Shown in pieces: positions 36,077-44,344 of a DNA stretch of 64,000 bases (its first letter is position 1; each line of letters starts with the position of its first letter). The translations under genes were made by a program, and so were the position numbers. The notes beneath the pieces were generated by a model, which was given only the letters and a program-made list of their open reading frames with translations, had not been told where the DNA came from and did not search any database. This stretch comes from Rheinheimera oceanensis. Its GTDB lineage: Bacteria; Pseudomonadota; Gammaproteobacteria; Enterobacterales; Alteromonadaceae. The stretch lies in the NCBI RefSeq assembly GCF_018831085.1, contig NZ_JAGPNM010000002.1:62001-126000 (forward strand), in the 5' to 3' direction.

Positions 36077-36080
36077 TCTG

Positions 36081-37037
36081 ATGTTAGTCGCCAAACCCAT
36101 GCTAAGTGCGCTCCCAGCTATGTTATACCACCCTTGTTACAGTGAGCTTAACCTGCCTGACAGGCACCGTTATCCCATTACAAAATACCGCACTTTATAC
36201 CAGTACCTGTTGAATATGGGGCTGCCCGAAAACGCCTTTACCCGGTCAATACCTGTAACTGCAGAGCAATTGGCAGAAGTGCATTGCCCGGCTTATATTC
36301 AAAGCCTGGCTGATGGCACGATTGCGGCCAAAGCTATGCGCCGTATAGGCTTTCCGTGGTCAGAACAGCTTTTTCAGCGTTCGTTGTATTCGTTAGGCGG
36401 CACGCTGCAAACAGCTCAGACGGCACTTAACAATGGTATAGCGCTGCATTTAAGTGGCGGCTATCACCACGCCTTTTATGCAGAAGGCTCGGGGTTTTGT
36501 TTGTTTAATGATCTGGTATTTGCGGCTAAAACGCTGTTACACCAGGGGCTGGATAAAATACTGATTGTAGATTTAGATGTTCATCAGGGCGATGGCAGTG
36601 CGCTGCTGCTGGCCGACGAGCCGCGTATTATCAGTTGCTCTGTGCATTGTGAAAAAAACTTCCCATCCCGTAAACAATCTTCAGATTGGGATATAGGGCT
36701 GGCAAAAGATTGCTCCGACACTGACTATTTACAGGCAGTACAGCAAAGCCTGCAAACCTTACTTAACTGGCACCGGCCGGATTTGGTTATTTACGATGCC
36801 GGTGTAGATATTCACCAACAGGATGAGCTTGGCTTGCTGAATATTTCTACCGGCGCTTTATATCAACGCGATTTACTCGTACTGCAAAGCTGTGTTGAAC
36901 AGAATATACCGGTTGCCGCCGTAATTGGTGGCGGTTACCAGCGCAATGTAGATGCGCTGGTACAACTGCACCTGCAGCTGTTTAAAGCCGCTTTTACCCT
37001 ACACGGCTCAAACTTCGCCGGCAAAATAGAAACCTAA
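36081..37037 (+). CDS. Histone deacetylase-like amidohydrolase
   Basis: A 318-aa arginase/deacetylase-fold zinc hydrolase. Recognisable are the tandem His LSGGYHHAF, the GFCLFNDLVFAA block, the zinc ligands D and H in IVDLDVHQGDG and the later D in YDAGVD, and GGGYQRN near the C terminus. Bacterial members remove acetyl or acyl groups from polyamines, lysines or other amines. The substrate is unknown, though the small size suggests the HDAC group of cytoplasmic bacterial enzymes rather than acetoin-utilisation AcuC. GGAG lies 8 nt before the ATG; later Met codons (7, 14) are alternatives. It sits 4 nt after priC and overlaps the convergent kynA by 30 nt. Confidence 0.9.
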   Translation: MLVAKPMLSALPAMLYHPCYSELNLPDRHRYPITKYRTLYQYLLNMGLPENAFTRSIPVTAEQLAEVHCPAYIQSLADGTIAAKAMRRIGFPWSEQLFQRSLYSLGGTLQTAQTALNNGIALHLSGGYHHAFYAEGSGFCLFNDLVFAAKTLLHQGLDKILIVDLDVHQGDGSALLLADEPRIISCSVHCEKNFPSRKQSSDWDIGLAKDCSDTDYLQAVQQSLQTLLNWHRPDLVIYDAGVDIHQQDELGLLNISTGALYQRDLLVLQSCVEQNIPVAAVIGGGYQRNVDALVQLHLQLFKAAFTLHGSNFAGKIET

Positions 37038-38105
37038 ACGCCGTTTTACCTGAGCAGGCAACACCGGTAAATCTGATTTCGGCAGCAAAAAGGTGGCCAT
37101 ATTAAACAGATCGGTAAAAATACGGTTTTTCTCTGTGGTGCGTTTTAAATAATCATGCCCCGACGAGCCACCGGTGCCAATTTTGGTACCCAACATACGT
37201 TGTACCATCATGGCATGTTTGTAGCGCCATATTGTCAACAACTCGTCTATTTCCGTTAAACAGGTCAGTAACTGAAACGGCAGATTAAAAACCGGCTCTT
37301 CCTGATACAGGCTGATAAACAGCGCCGACAACATCGCCCGCTGGCTTAACCGGAAAGCGCCGGATTGCTGTAATTGCGCATACTTATCTTTATTCAGCAG
37401 AGCTGCAAATTTTTCAGCAGTGCGGGCAATTTCGGCCAGCTGCAATTCGCGCTCGTGTTCAGCAATCTGTTCAATTGCCTGAACAGTGCTTTTATCTTCT
37501 GCCAGCATAGCGTCGGTGGCTTGCTGATACATCTGCCAGAAGCTAAAATTTTCCAGTTCAAGAAACGGCATCCGTTCCAGCCATTTTTCTATGCGCTCAA
37601 ACAGGCTGGGCTCATGCTCCAGTTGTTGTAAAAAGTTGCGGTCTTTTTCATTTAACCGGCTGTAAAACGAGTTTTTATCAAAGTCGATACGAAAATCGCT
37701 TTTCAGGCCCAGGCCAATTTCCAGCATTTTAAACTGAATACTTTGAAACCCGGATGCCGGCACCAGATAATCACGAAATGACATAAAATCCTGCGGTGTC
37801 ATCGTTTCAATCACACCAATCTGCTGGTTTAGCAGTTGCTGAATGGTGATCACCCGTTTTAACTTGTGCACTATGCCGGTAAGCTGTTCATCTTTAACTT
37901 CTTCGCCGGCAAATACGTCCATCACGGCCTTTAGTTCGTGCAAAATCTGCTTGAACCACAATTCGTAAACCTGATGCACAATAATAAATAACGTTTCATC
38001 GTGGGCCTCAACGGCGTATTTAGCGCTTTCCGGCGCTTGGGCTGTCAGTATTTTGTCCAGTTGCAGGTAATCGCCGTAGTAGCAGGGTATGGTATTTTTT
38101 TGCAT
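37008..38105 (-). CDS. kynA: Tryptophan 2,3-dioxygenase
   Basis: A heme enzyme opening the indole ring of L-tryptophan to N-formylkynurenine (365 aa), the first step of the kynurenine pathway. Helical-bundle signatures: YGDYLQLDKILTAQ, HDETLFIIVHQVYELWFKQI with the distal His, SGFQSIQFKMLE, and the proximal region YKHAMMVQRMLGTKIGTGGSSG. The residues around GTGGSSG close over the substrate. No kynB, kynU or other pathway gene is in the window, so tryptophan breakdown must be completed elsewhere. Monocistronic on the minus strand; its last 30 nt overlap the end of the HDAC-like gene, and no terminator is seen between them. Confidence 0.96.
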   Translation of the reverse strand: MQKNTIPCYYGDYLQLDKILTAQAPESAKYAVEAHDETLFIIVHQVYELWFKQILHELKAVMDVFAGEEVKDEQLTGIVHKLKRVITIQQLLNQQIGVIETMTPQDFMSFRDYLVPASGFQSIQFKMLEIGLGLKSDFRIDFDKNSFYSRLNEKDRNFLQQLEHEPSLFERIEKWLERMPFLELENFSFWQMYQQATDAMLAEDKSTVQAIEQIAEHERELQLAEIARTAEKFAALLNKDKYAQLQQSGAFRLSQRAMLSALFISLYQEEPVFNLPFQLLTCLTEIDELLTIWRYKHAMMVQRMLGTKIGTGGSSGHDYLKRTTEKNRIFTDLFNMATFLLPKSDLPVLPAQVKRRLGFYFAGEV

Positions 38106-38231
38106 TGCAGTTCTTCTGTCATGATCCTGTCGCGCATTGTAGCAGCCAAGTGCGCTAACTCAATCTTTCAGTGGTCTTTTGCCACAAAGCTGATTATGCT
38201 TGAGCTGACTGTAAACAAGATTGAGGCAAGT

Positions 38232-38492
38232 ATGAAACTGGACGACGATATTCACAACTATTATGAAAAACTGACCCTGGATCATATTGTTGAGTTGGGG
38301 CTGGATCAGCAGAAAGATACTGAGTATCTGGCCGATTTATGTTGTATTTCGTTAAACCTGCTGCCGCCACGTTATATCCGTTACGAAGTAGATATGGCAT
38401 TTTATCTGCCACAAAGCGAGCGTTTTGAAATGCGGATGAAGGTAAAAGAAGCCGTTGCCAGAGCCCGGCAGTTTTTGGACAATAATGCGTGA
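38232..38492 (+). CDS. ComFB-family protein
   Basis: An 86-aa protein matching the late-competence ComFB family (PF10719): [38 protein letters not shown]. The LPPRY motif is the family hallmark. ComFB-like domains in several bacteria bind cyclic-di-AMP or other cyclic dinucleotides; function in this organism is unknown. The open frame extends to 38001, but the extra N terminus runs antisense through the kynA start and has no family match. The ATG at 38232 has GAGG 5 nt before it. Its stop overlaps the GTG start of the ybaM-like gene (GTGA). Confidence 0.88.
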   Translation: MKLDDDIHNYYEKLTLDHIVELGLDQQKDTEYLADLCCISLNLLPPRYIRYEVDMAFYLPQSERFEMRMKVKEAVARARQFLDNNA

Positions 38493-38677
38493 GTACTGAG
38501 CTGGCTCAAGCACCGGCACATGTGCAACTGGCCGTGGATTTAATTATGTTGCTGGAGCAACATCAGATAGACGCCAGTACCGCGCTTTTAGCCTTAGAAA
38601 TAGTAAAAAAAGATTTTGAACAAAAGCGGGATTTGGGTGGCAACCCCACCAGCCACATCCCGGCACATACGTCATAA
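38489..38677 (+). CDS. ybaM: YbaM-like DUF2496 protein
   Basis: A 62-aa protein with the DUF2496 core [20 protein letters not shown]...[15 protein letters not shown], close to E. coli YbaM. Function unknown. It starts with GTG overlapping the comFB stop by 4 nt, so translation is coupled. Its last 13 codons lie over the 3' end of the SRP RNA gene encoded on the opposite strand, which constrains the C-terminal sequence ([13 protein letters not shown]) and may explain its divergence from E. coli. Confidence 0.85.
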   Translation: MSTELAQAPAHVQLAVDLIMLLEQHQIDASTALLALEIVKKDFEQKRDLGGNPTSHIPAHTS

Positions 38678-38748
38678 ACTGTGGCTGCTTCCTTCCGGAC
38701 CTGACCAGGTTCGCTTACTAGTATTGCGAGAGGACCAATGGGGTTACC
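38639..38748 (-). ncRNA. ffs: 4.5S signal recognition particle RNA
   Basis: On the minus strand the conserved domain IV core GGTCAGGTCCGGAAGGAAGC (positions 38706-38687, continuing AGCC) is identical to E. coli 4.5S RNA, including the GGAA tetraloop and the Ffh-binding internal loops. The ends pair as a 9-bp terminal stem (GGTAACCCC with GGGGTTGCC, one G-U), giving about 110 nt, close to the 114 nt of E. coli. The 3' part TGTGCCGGGATGTGGCTGG also matches. With Ffh and FtsY it targets nascent membrane proteins to the translocon. Exact ends are inferred from pairing. It overlaps ybaM on the other strand. Confidence 0.95.
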
Positions 38749-38777
38749 ATTGAACTGCTGAATCCTCAACAGGCGCG

Positions 38778-38807
38778 CATTATGCGCAAAAGCAGGCGTT
38801 GTTGCAA
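38778..38807 (-). promoter_or_regulatory. Promoter of ffs with GC-rich discriminator
   Basis: On the minus strand TTGCAA (38807-38802), an exact 17-nt spacer and CATAAT (38784-38779), then GCGCGCC, a discriminator typical of stringently controlled stable RNAs. A start near 38771 leaves a leader of about 23 nt to be removed, close to the leader RNase P removes from E. coli pre-4.5S RNA. Confidence 0.65.
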
Positions 38808-38818
38808 GCCTGCTTTTG
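38787..38818 (-). terminator. Hairpin after the DUF3014 gene, overlapping the ffs promoter
   Basis: A perfect 11-bp stem (CAAAAGCAGGC/GCCTGCTTTTG, 10-nt loop), 10 nt after the DUF3014 stop, with its T-run inside the stem. It shares bases with the ffs -35 and spacer. Confidence 0.6.
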
Positions 38819-38828
38819 GCAAAATTGG

Positions 38829-39683
38829 CTACTGCAGCAATTGTTTGTAGCGCTGTAATACCGCTTTAAAGCGTTGCTGGTTATCTGGCCCCAACCGCAG
38901 CATTTGTTTTTGCGCCGCTGGCAATTGCTCTATTGCCGGATCAGCAAACACATAGACAACTGAGGGCCGCTCCAGTGCCAGCGGGTAACTTACCTCTGGT
39001 GTTGCCAGCAGTACATCAATAGCCGCTATCAGCTTGTTTTTAAATAACTCGTCGGGGTATCCCAGCTCAGCATAAGCCTGCTGTAATAACGGCTCGTAGC
39101 GGTTAAACAGGGCCAGCACCTGCTCAGCCGGTACGCTTTCAATCAGCTGAATATATGGCTGGTAACGGGCAAAACTGCTTTCATCCAGTTGCATAGCGCT
39201 ATCTTCGCCGAGAGCAAATTTTTGCTCCAGCGGCCGTAATAACGGATGTCCGGCAGCAAGCTGCCCTTGCGCGACATTGTCGGTTTGTACAACAAAATTA
39301 CGCAACATCTCTTCGGTAACAAAAAGGCCCGCCAGGCCAGAGCGCCAGTTTAATGCCAGCAAACGTTGTTTAACCTCAGCATCAGACTCATCCAGCGCTG
39401 GCAACATGGGCTCAGACTCTGCTACAGGCTCTGTAACTTCAGGCTCAGTTACCGGCTCGGGTATGGGTTCAGTCGTGTCGGGTTCTGATGTATCCTGCTC
39501 AGGGTCTGCTTCAGGCACTGGCGGTACCGGTTCAGTGATTGCAGGTGGCAATAAATTAATTGCCGGTTCCGGCTTATCATCTTTGGCCAGCAACAACCAT
39601 AGGGCAATCAGTACCACTATGACAATAGCGGCTATGCCTGCGTAATATAACTGCTGATTATTGTTCGGTTTTTGTTCTGCCAT
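38829..39683 (-). CDS. DUF3014 membrane-anchored protein
   Basis: A 284-aa protein of unknown function. It has one N-terminal transmembrane helix (about residues 12-33, YYAGIAAIVIVVLIALWLLL). A Pro/Glu/Thr-rich low-complexity stalk (about 38-95, repeated TEP/EPV) follows, then a DUF3014 globular domain in the periplasm (LNWRSGLAGLFVTEEMLRNFV onward). The stalk suggests that it spans part of the periplasm. The frame opens at 39731, but the ATG at 39683 (MAEQKPNNN) has GAGG 5 nt before it and starts just ahead of the membrane helix. Divergent from the patatin gene, and followed by a hairpin and ffs. Confidence 0.85.
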   Translation of the reverse strand: MAEQKPNNNQQLYYAGIAAIVIVVLIALWLLLAKDDKPEPAINLLPPAITEPVPPVPEADPEQDTSEPDTTEPIPEPVTEPEVTEPVAESEPMLPALDESDAEVKQRLLALNWRSGLAGLFVTEEMLRNFVVQTDNVAQGQLAAGHPLLRPLEQKFALGEDSAMQLDESSFARYQPYIQLIESVPAEQVLALFNRYEPLLQQAYAELGYPDELFKNKLIAAIDVLLATPEVSYPLALERPSVVYVFADPAIEQLPAAQKQMLRLGPDNQQRFKAVLQRYKQLLQ

Positions 39684-39761
39684 AACAACCTCGGTAGCGA
39701 TCTGACGGTGTAACGCGATTAAGCGTTGCATTCTTTAACGATTCCAGCAATATACTAAGCA

Positions 39762-40946
39762 ATGAGCCTGTTGTCTGGAAAAAGTTCAACTTCTGTTATG
39801 TCTGAACACGATGTAAAAGCCGCCAAAAAGACGGCATTATTATTAACCGGCGGCGGTGCCCGGGCGGCTTATCAGGTCGGGGTGCTAAAAGCGATTGCAC
39901 AGCAGTACCCGCGTAGCAGCAAATTACCGTTTCAAATCATCAGTGGCACATCGGCCGGAGCCATGAATGGTGCCGCCATGGCATGTTATGCTTCGTGCTT
40001 TCATCTTGGTGTTAAAAAACTGGAATGGATTTGGCGTAACTTTCATACTGATCAGGTGTATTACTCTGACTACCCCAGAGTATTCCGGCAAATACTACGC
40101 GGTATTTTCAGCGCATTTCAGGCCGACTATGCCAATAAAACTGCTGTCAGCTTGTTTGACAATAAACCACTACGGCAAATGCTGACCAAAGTGCTGGATC
40201 TAAAGCGGATTGACCGCAACATTATGGGCGGTTATCTGTCCAGCGTTTCCGTTACCGCGTCATGTTATAACAATGGCGACTCCATCACGTTTTTTCAGTC
40301 AGATCAGGCGCAGGAATGGCGCCGTGCTAAGCGCTGTGGCCAGCGTACTTTGCTTGGTGTACATCATTTAATGGCTTCGGCGGCAATTCCGCTGGTATTT
40401 CCGTCGGTACGTATTCATCAGCAGTATTTTGGTGACGGTTCGGTAAATCAGCTGGCACCGCTTAGCGCCCCTATCCACCTTGGTGCAGATAAAATACTGA
40501 TTATCGGCGTGGCCGATCCGCGTAAAAATGATCACAACCAGCGAATGATGCATCATCCGGGGCTGGCAACCATTGCCGGGCATTTGCTTGATACTGTGTT
40601 CACCGACAGTTTAAACTCAGATCTTGAACGTATGCAGCGGGTTAATAACACTATTCAGACCATGCAACAGCACGGCATAAAAACTGATCTTAAGCCGGTA
40701 CAAAGCCTGTTTATCAACCCCAGCCAGAACTTTAGCCAGATTGCCAGCGAGCATTTTTTATCTTTGCCGATGGCGGTACGTATCATTTTACGTATGACCG
40801 GCATTCGCCAGCATTCAGACTCCAGCCTGGCCAGCTATTTATTGTTTGAACAGCGCTATACCCGCCGGCTCATTACTCTGGGCTATGAAGATGCCACAGC
40901 CCAAATGGATACTATTTTGCAGTTTCTTGCCGATGACAACGGCTAA
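39762..40946 (+). CDS. Patatin-like phospholipase
   Basis: A 394-aa patatin-fold acyl hydrolase. The oxyanion loop TGGGARAAYQVG (about 29-40), the nucleophile elbow G-T-S64-A-G and the catalytic dyad Asp D225 in FGDGSVN are all present, so it should be active on phospholipid or other acyl esters. No signal peptide or membrane segment; the C-terminal third (PSQNFSQIASEHFLSLP onward) is typical of the proteobacterial patatin subgroup related to RssA/YchK only in the core. The start is uncertain: the ATG at 39762 and one at 39798 (MSEHDVKAAKK) both lack a strong ribosome site. It is divergent from DUF3014 and monocistronic. Confidence 0.9.
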   Translation: MSLLSGKSSTSVMSEHDVKAAKKTALLLTGGGARAAYQVGVLKAIAQQYPRSSKLPFQIISGTSAGAMNGAAMACYASCFHLGVKKLEWIWRNFHTDQVYYSDYPRVFRQILRGIFSAFQADYANKTAVSLFDNKPLRQMLTKVLDLKRIDRNIMGGYLSSVSVTASCYNNGDSITFFQSDQAQEWRRAKRCGQRTLLGVHHLMASAAIPLVFPSVRIHQQYFGDGSVNQLAPLSAPIHLGADKILIIGVADPRKNDHNQRMMHHPGLATIAGHLLDTVFTDSLNSDLERMQRVNNTIQTMQQHGIKTDLKPVQSLFINPSQNFSQIASEHFLSLPMAVRIILRMTGIRQHSDSSLASYLLFEQRYTRRLITLGYEDATAQMDTILQFLADDNG

Positions 40947-40994
40947 TTAGCTGTCAAAGCTTTGGCATATGTGCCACAACCTGGTTTAGCAACT

Positions 40995-41029
40995 TTGCTA
41001 TCATACTGATAATTATTACTATAATAATT
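40995..41029 (+). promoter_or_regulatory. Promoter of the second GGDEF gene with an inverted repeat over the -10
   Basis: A consensus -10 TATAAT (41020-41025) lies inside the inverted repeat AATTATTA-CTA-TAATAATT (41011-41029). A possible -35 TTGCTA sits 19 nt upstream. The repeat resembles an A/T-rich operator and partly fits a Fur box (about 13 of 19 positions by eye). Confidence 0.45.
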
Positions 41030-41078
41030 CTGGCCTGTTATTTGCTTTATTAGAAAAAAAGCATCAACGGATCCTCAA

Positions 41079-41981
41079 ATGGAATACCTGTTAGTACACG
41101 AGGTTGCGCTAAGTAACGCCCCCAGCTACGCAGCTATGACCAAATTACAGCACTGGCCAGAGCTGGCAGAATGCGCTGAACAAAGCCTGATCAGCCAACT
41201 GCAAACCACGCTGGATATTCAGCAGCAGCTGAATATTATTTCTATGGCAGTAGGCAAAGTTTTGCCGGTATCAGCATTAAAGCTGAAAACCGCTGTTGGT
41301 GATTTTGAGGCCATGGGGTCACGGCCTGCTGATATTGAGCATCGCAGTGTGTTGGTGTTAAACCAGCAATGCCTGGCCGAACTGATTTACCAGAGTGAGC
41401 AAGCGTTTACTCCTATGATTCAACGTGAGCTGCTACTGCTTGAAAGCGAATGGCTGTTTGCGCTGCGAAATGCTCTGGTTGTTTGCCGGTTGCAGCAAAT
41501 GGCGTTAAAAGACACATTAACCGGTCTTGGCAACCGGCGCTTTTTTGATGACAGTTTTGATAAAGCCGTACAACTGGCTAAGCGCCATGCTGAGCCTTGC
41601 GCTTTATTGTTACTGGATTTAGATAACTTTAAACAGGTTAATGACGTTGCCGGCCACAGCGCGGGCGACGACGTATTGTTAGCTGTGGCGGATTGTCTGC
41701 GTGATACCTTGCGCGCAACAGACAGCCTATTCCGCTTCGGCGGGGATGAATTTGCAGTGATTTTATCAGCACAGGATGCTAACTGCGCCGAGTTGGTTGC
41801 CCGAAGGCTACTGCGTGCAATAAATCAGCATCATTTATGCAAACAATATGAGGTCAGTGCCAGCGCTGGCCTGGCTCTACTTAGCGCGCCGGAGCAAAGC
41901 AGCAAGCAATTGTTTACTGCTGCTGACAACGCTTTGTATTCAGCCAAAGAGGCGGGTAAAAGCACGGTACGGGTGGCCTAA
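41079..41981 (+). CDS. GGDEF diguanylate cyclase
   Basis: A 300-aa predicted cyclic-di-GMP synthase. The N-terminal 145 residues are a helical, GAF-like sensory region with no recognised ligand pocket. The C-terminal GGDEF domain has intact GGDEF, the RATD inhibitory site five residues before it, and LLLDLDNFKQVNDVAGHSAGD. No membrane segment. The ATG lacks a strong ribosome site (GGATCCTCAA). The promoter region carries a 19-bp inverted repeat over the -10. Its last 4 nt overlap the convergent tilS. It shares no genes with the other GGDEF protein at 7.2 kb, but both have feedback sites. Confidence 0.93.
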   Translation: MEYLLVHEVALSNAPSYAAMTKLQHWPELAECAEQSLISQLQTTLDIQQQLNIISMAVGKVLPVSALKLKTAVGDFEAMGSRPADIEHRSVLVLNQQCLAELIYQSEQAFTPMIQRELLLLESEWLFALRNALVVCRLQQMALKDTLTGLGNRRFFDDSFDKAVQLAKRHAEPCALLLLDLDNFKQVNDVAGHSAGDDVLLAVADCLRDTLRATDSLFRFGGDEFAVILSAQDANCAELVARRLLRAINQHHLCKQYEVSASAGLALLSAPEQSSKQLFTAADNALYSAKEAGKSTVRVA

Positions 41982-43276
41982 TCCTGCTTTTGCCAGCTTA
42001 CCCAGCACTTTGCCTGCTGCGGCTCAGCGCTGGAAGAGAAACCTGCTACGGCAACCAGTTCACCGTTAACCAACAACAGCGGCACCTGCAGCCGCTGCCA
42101 TGGCGGCACCTGCCACAACTTAAACCACTGCTTTAACGGTTTGCTCATAGCACTGCCGGCAGGTTTAAAACGCAAGCTTAACCGGCCAAATACAATCTGC
42201 GCAGACATTGCTGCCAACGGCAATGCATCAGCCTGTTGCTGCGCAGTAAAATACAACTTGCTACCACAGGGCAACTGCAGTTTTGGTTCGCCCTGCCAGT
42301 TTAAACTTTGCTCCTGTACCGCGACCTGTGCATCTGTCAGCAGATAAAGCTTGCCGGCAAAACGGCGTAATTGATAGTTACCGCATACCAACACTGGGGT
42401 CGCATCGCTACGCGCAGCAATAACCTGCTGTTTTAGTGTGGTAAGCCACTGGGTTTCCGGGTTTAGCGCATAACTTTTTAGCCAATGGCGGATCACTAAA
42501 TCCTGCTGCAATGGTATCAGTTTTGCCAGTTCTGCCAGGAGCAAGGTATTGCTACGTACACAACGCTCTGCTGCCTGTATGGTGTAATAATCAGCCAGCT
42601 GCTGCAAATCTGCCAGATGCTGCATACTACGCCGTGCAGTAGCACTAAATTGCGGCCAGCGCTGCAACAGTACCGGTGTTATATGCCGACGGATAAAGTT
42701 ACGCTCAAAACGGGTATCGTCGTTGCTGTCATCATTAACCCAGCTCAGTTGCTGTTGTGAGGCATAAGCCGTAAGTTCGGTGCGGCTGAACGGTAACAAA
42801 GGCCGGCATAATGCTCCGGCTGCAAAATTGCATCGTGCGGCTATGCCACTTAAGCCAGCCGGCCCTGAGCCGCGTTTTAAAGCTAATATCAGGCTTTCCA
42901 GTTGATCATCACTGTGATGTGCCGTTAGCAACAGGTGTTTATCTGAACGGATAAACTCGGCCAGCGCCTGATAACGTGCTGTACGGGCTTTTAACTCAAG
43001 GTTGTCGCGGCCGGTTAACACGACATTACGCTGCACAAATGCTACCCCCCGCTCAGCACACTGCCTGGCACAGAAATCTCCCCACTGAGCGGCAAAAGCA
43101 CTTATACCATGATTAATATAAACAGCCTGTAGTGCAAATGGCTGTAGTTGCCGGGCGGTGGCCAATAAATCCAGCAACACCATGGAATCCAGCCCGCCAC
43201 TGAGTGCCAGTACCAGATGACTGTCCGGCTGCAGTTGCAAAGTCTGAAGTAAACTATCGGGGCTAAGATCTGACAT
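41978..43276 (-). CDS. tilS: tRNA(Ile)-lysidine synthase
   Basis: ATP-dependent enzyme that attaches lysine to C34 of tRNA-Ile2, changing its decoding from AUG to AUA and its charging from Met to Ile; essential. Here 432 aa. The PP-loop is ALSGGLDSMVLLDLL (about residues 25-39). The downstream core RGSGPAGLSGI and the N-terminal-domain end NDDSNDDTRFERNFIRR are typical. The C-terminal TilS domain is present (LSLRFKPAGSAMSKPLKQWF). A TTG three codons earlier is possible; I choose the ATG at 43276. It lies after accA on the same strand but behind a terminator. Confidence 0.96.
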   Translation of the reverse strand: MSDLSPDSLLQTLQLQPDSHLVLALSGGLDSMVLLDLLATARQLQPFALQAVYINHGISAFAAQWGDFCARQCAERGVAFVQRNVVLTGRDNLELKARTARYQALAEFIRSDKHLLLTAHHSDDQLESLILALKRGSGPAGLSGIAARCNFAAGALCRPLLPFSRTELTAYASQQQLSWVNDDSNDDTRFERNFIRRHITPVLLQRWPQFSATARRSMQHLADLQQLADYYTIQAAERCVRSNTLLLAELAKLIPLQQDLVIRHWLKSYALNPETQWLTTLKQQVIAARSDATPVLVCGNYQLRRFAGKLYLLTDAQVAVQEQSLNWQGEPKLQLPCGSKLYFTAQQQADALPLAAMSAQIVFGRLSLRFKPAGSAMSKPLKQWFKLWQVPPWQRLQVPLLLVNGELVAVAGFSSSAEPQQAKCWVSWQKQD

Positions 43277-43320
43277 CGGCAACAATAACCGGTTGCATAA
43301 AAGAGGCTAAGGCTAACACA

Positions 43321-43351
43321 AAACAAAAAGCCAGTGCAGAGGCACTGGCTT
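43321..43351 (-). terminator. Rho-independent terminator of accA
   Basis: On the minus strand a 10-bp stem AAGCCAGTGC/GCACTGGCTT with a 4-nt loop, followed by TTTGTTT, 20 nt after the accA stop. It ends the long envelope operon. Confidence 0.88.
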
Positions 43352-43370
43352 ATCAGCTGCAAATTACAGT

Positions 43371-44327
43371 CTAGCAGTAACCGTAAGACATCAGACGTTT
43401 GTAGCGAACGTCTAACAATTCTTTGCTGCTCATTTGCTGCAGTTTCTGTAAATCGCGCAGCAATGCCTGTTTCAAGGTTTGTGCCATCTGATCCGGTGCA
43501 CGGTGCGCGCCACCCAAAGGTTCAGGTAACACTTCGTCAATCAGCTTCAGCTCTTTAATCCGCTCGGCGGTAATACCCATAGCATCAGCCGCCAGCGGCG
43601 CTTTTTCAGCACTTTTCCACAATATTGAGGCACAGCCTTCCGGCGAAATAACCGAATAAGTGCTGTACTGCAGCATATTCACTTTATCACCCACACCAAT
43701 TGCCAAAGCACCACCGGAGCCGCCCTCACCGATCACGGTGCAAATTACCGGTACTTTAAGCCCTGCCATTACCTTTAAATTACGGGCGATGGCTTCAGAC
43801 TGGCCACGCTCTTCAGCACCGATCCCGGGATACGCGCCCGGTGTGTCAATAAAGGTAACAATCGGCATTTTGAACCGCTCTGCCATTTCCATTAAGCGTA
43901 GTGCTTTACGGTAACCTTCCGGACGTGGCATACCAAAATTGCGTTTGATCTTCTCACGGGTATCACGGCCCTTTTGGTGACCAATCACCATCACCGGAAT
44001 ATCGCCAAGGCGTGCAGTACCGCCAACAATAGCCTGATCATTGGCAAAAGTGCGGTCACCGGCTAAATCATCAAAATCGGTAAAAATATGCTGAATATAA
44101 TCCAGTGTATAAGGCCTAAGCGGATGACGCGCCAACTGAGCAACCTGCCATGCACCCAGCTCGGAAAAGATCTTTTTCGTCAGCCCCTGGCTTTTTTCTT
44201 TTAGTTTGTTGATCTCTTCTTCTAAACCCAAATCGTAGTCACCATTGCGGCTGACGTTACGTAATTCGTCTATTTTTGCTTCAAGTTCAGCAATAGGTTG
44301 CTCAAACTCTAAATAATTCAGCATCAT
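43371..44327 (-). CDS. accA: Acetyl-CoA carboxylase carboxyltransferase subunit alpha
   Basis: The alpha subunit of the carboxyltransferase that, with AccD, moves CO2 from biotin to acetyl-CoA to give malonyl-CoA for fatty-acid synthesis. At 318 aa it is collinear with the E. coli protein from [20 protein letters not shown]. Crotonase-fold motifs: [38 protein letters not shown] and [12 protein letters not shown], which form the oxyanion and CoA sites. It follows dnaE by 17 nt on the same strand, the same order as in E. coli (dnaE-accA), and precedes a terminator. Confidence 0.98.
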   Translation of the reverse strand: MMLNYLEFEQPIAELEAKIDELRNVSRNGDYDLGLEEEINKLKEKSQGLTKKIFSELGAWQVAQLARHPLRPYTLDYIQHIFTDFDDLAGDRTFANDQAIVGGTARLGDIPVMVIGHQKGRDTREKIKRNFGMPRPEGYRKALRLMEMAERFKMPIVTFIDTPGAYPGIGAEERGQSEAIARNLKVMAGLKVPVICTVIGEGGSGGALAIGVGDKVNMLQYSTYSVISPEGCASILWKSAEKAPLAADAMGITAERIKELKLIDEVLPEPLGGAHRAPDQMAQTLKQALLRDLQKLQQMSSKELLDVRYKRLMSYGYC

Positions 44328-44344
44328 CGACTGTCACTACCTAA

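Noticed and set aside
38001..38231. N-terminal extension of the ComFB-like frame
   Set aside because: Runs antisense through the kynA start; the family start and ribosome site are at 38232.
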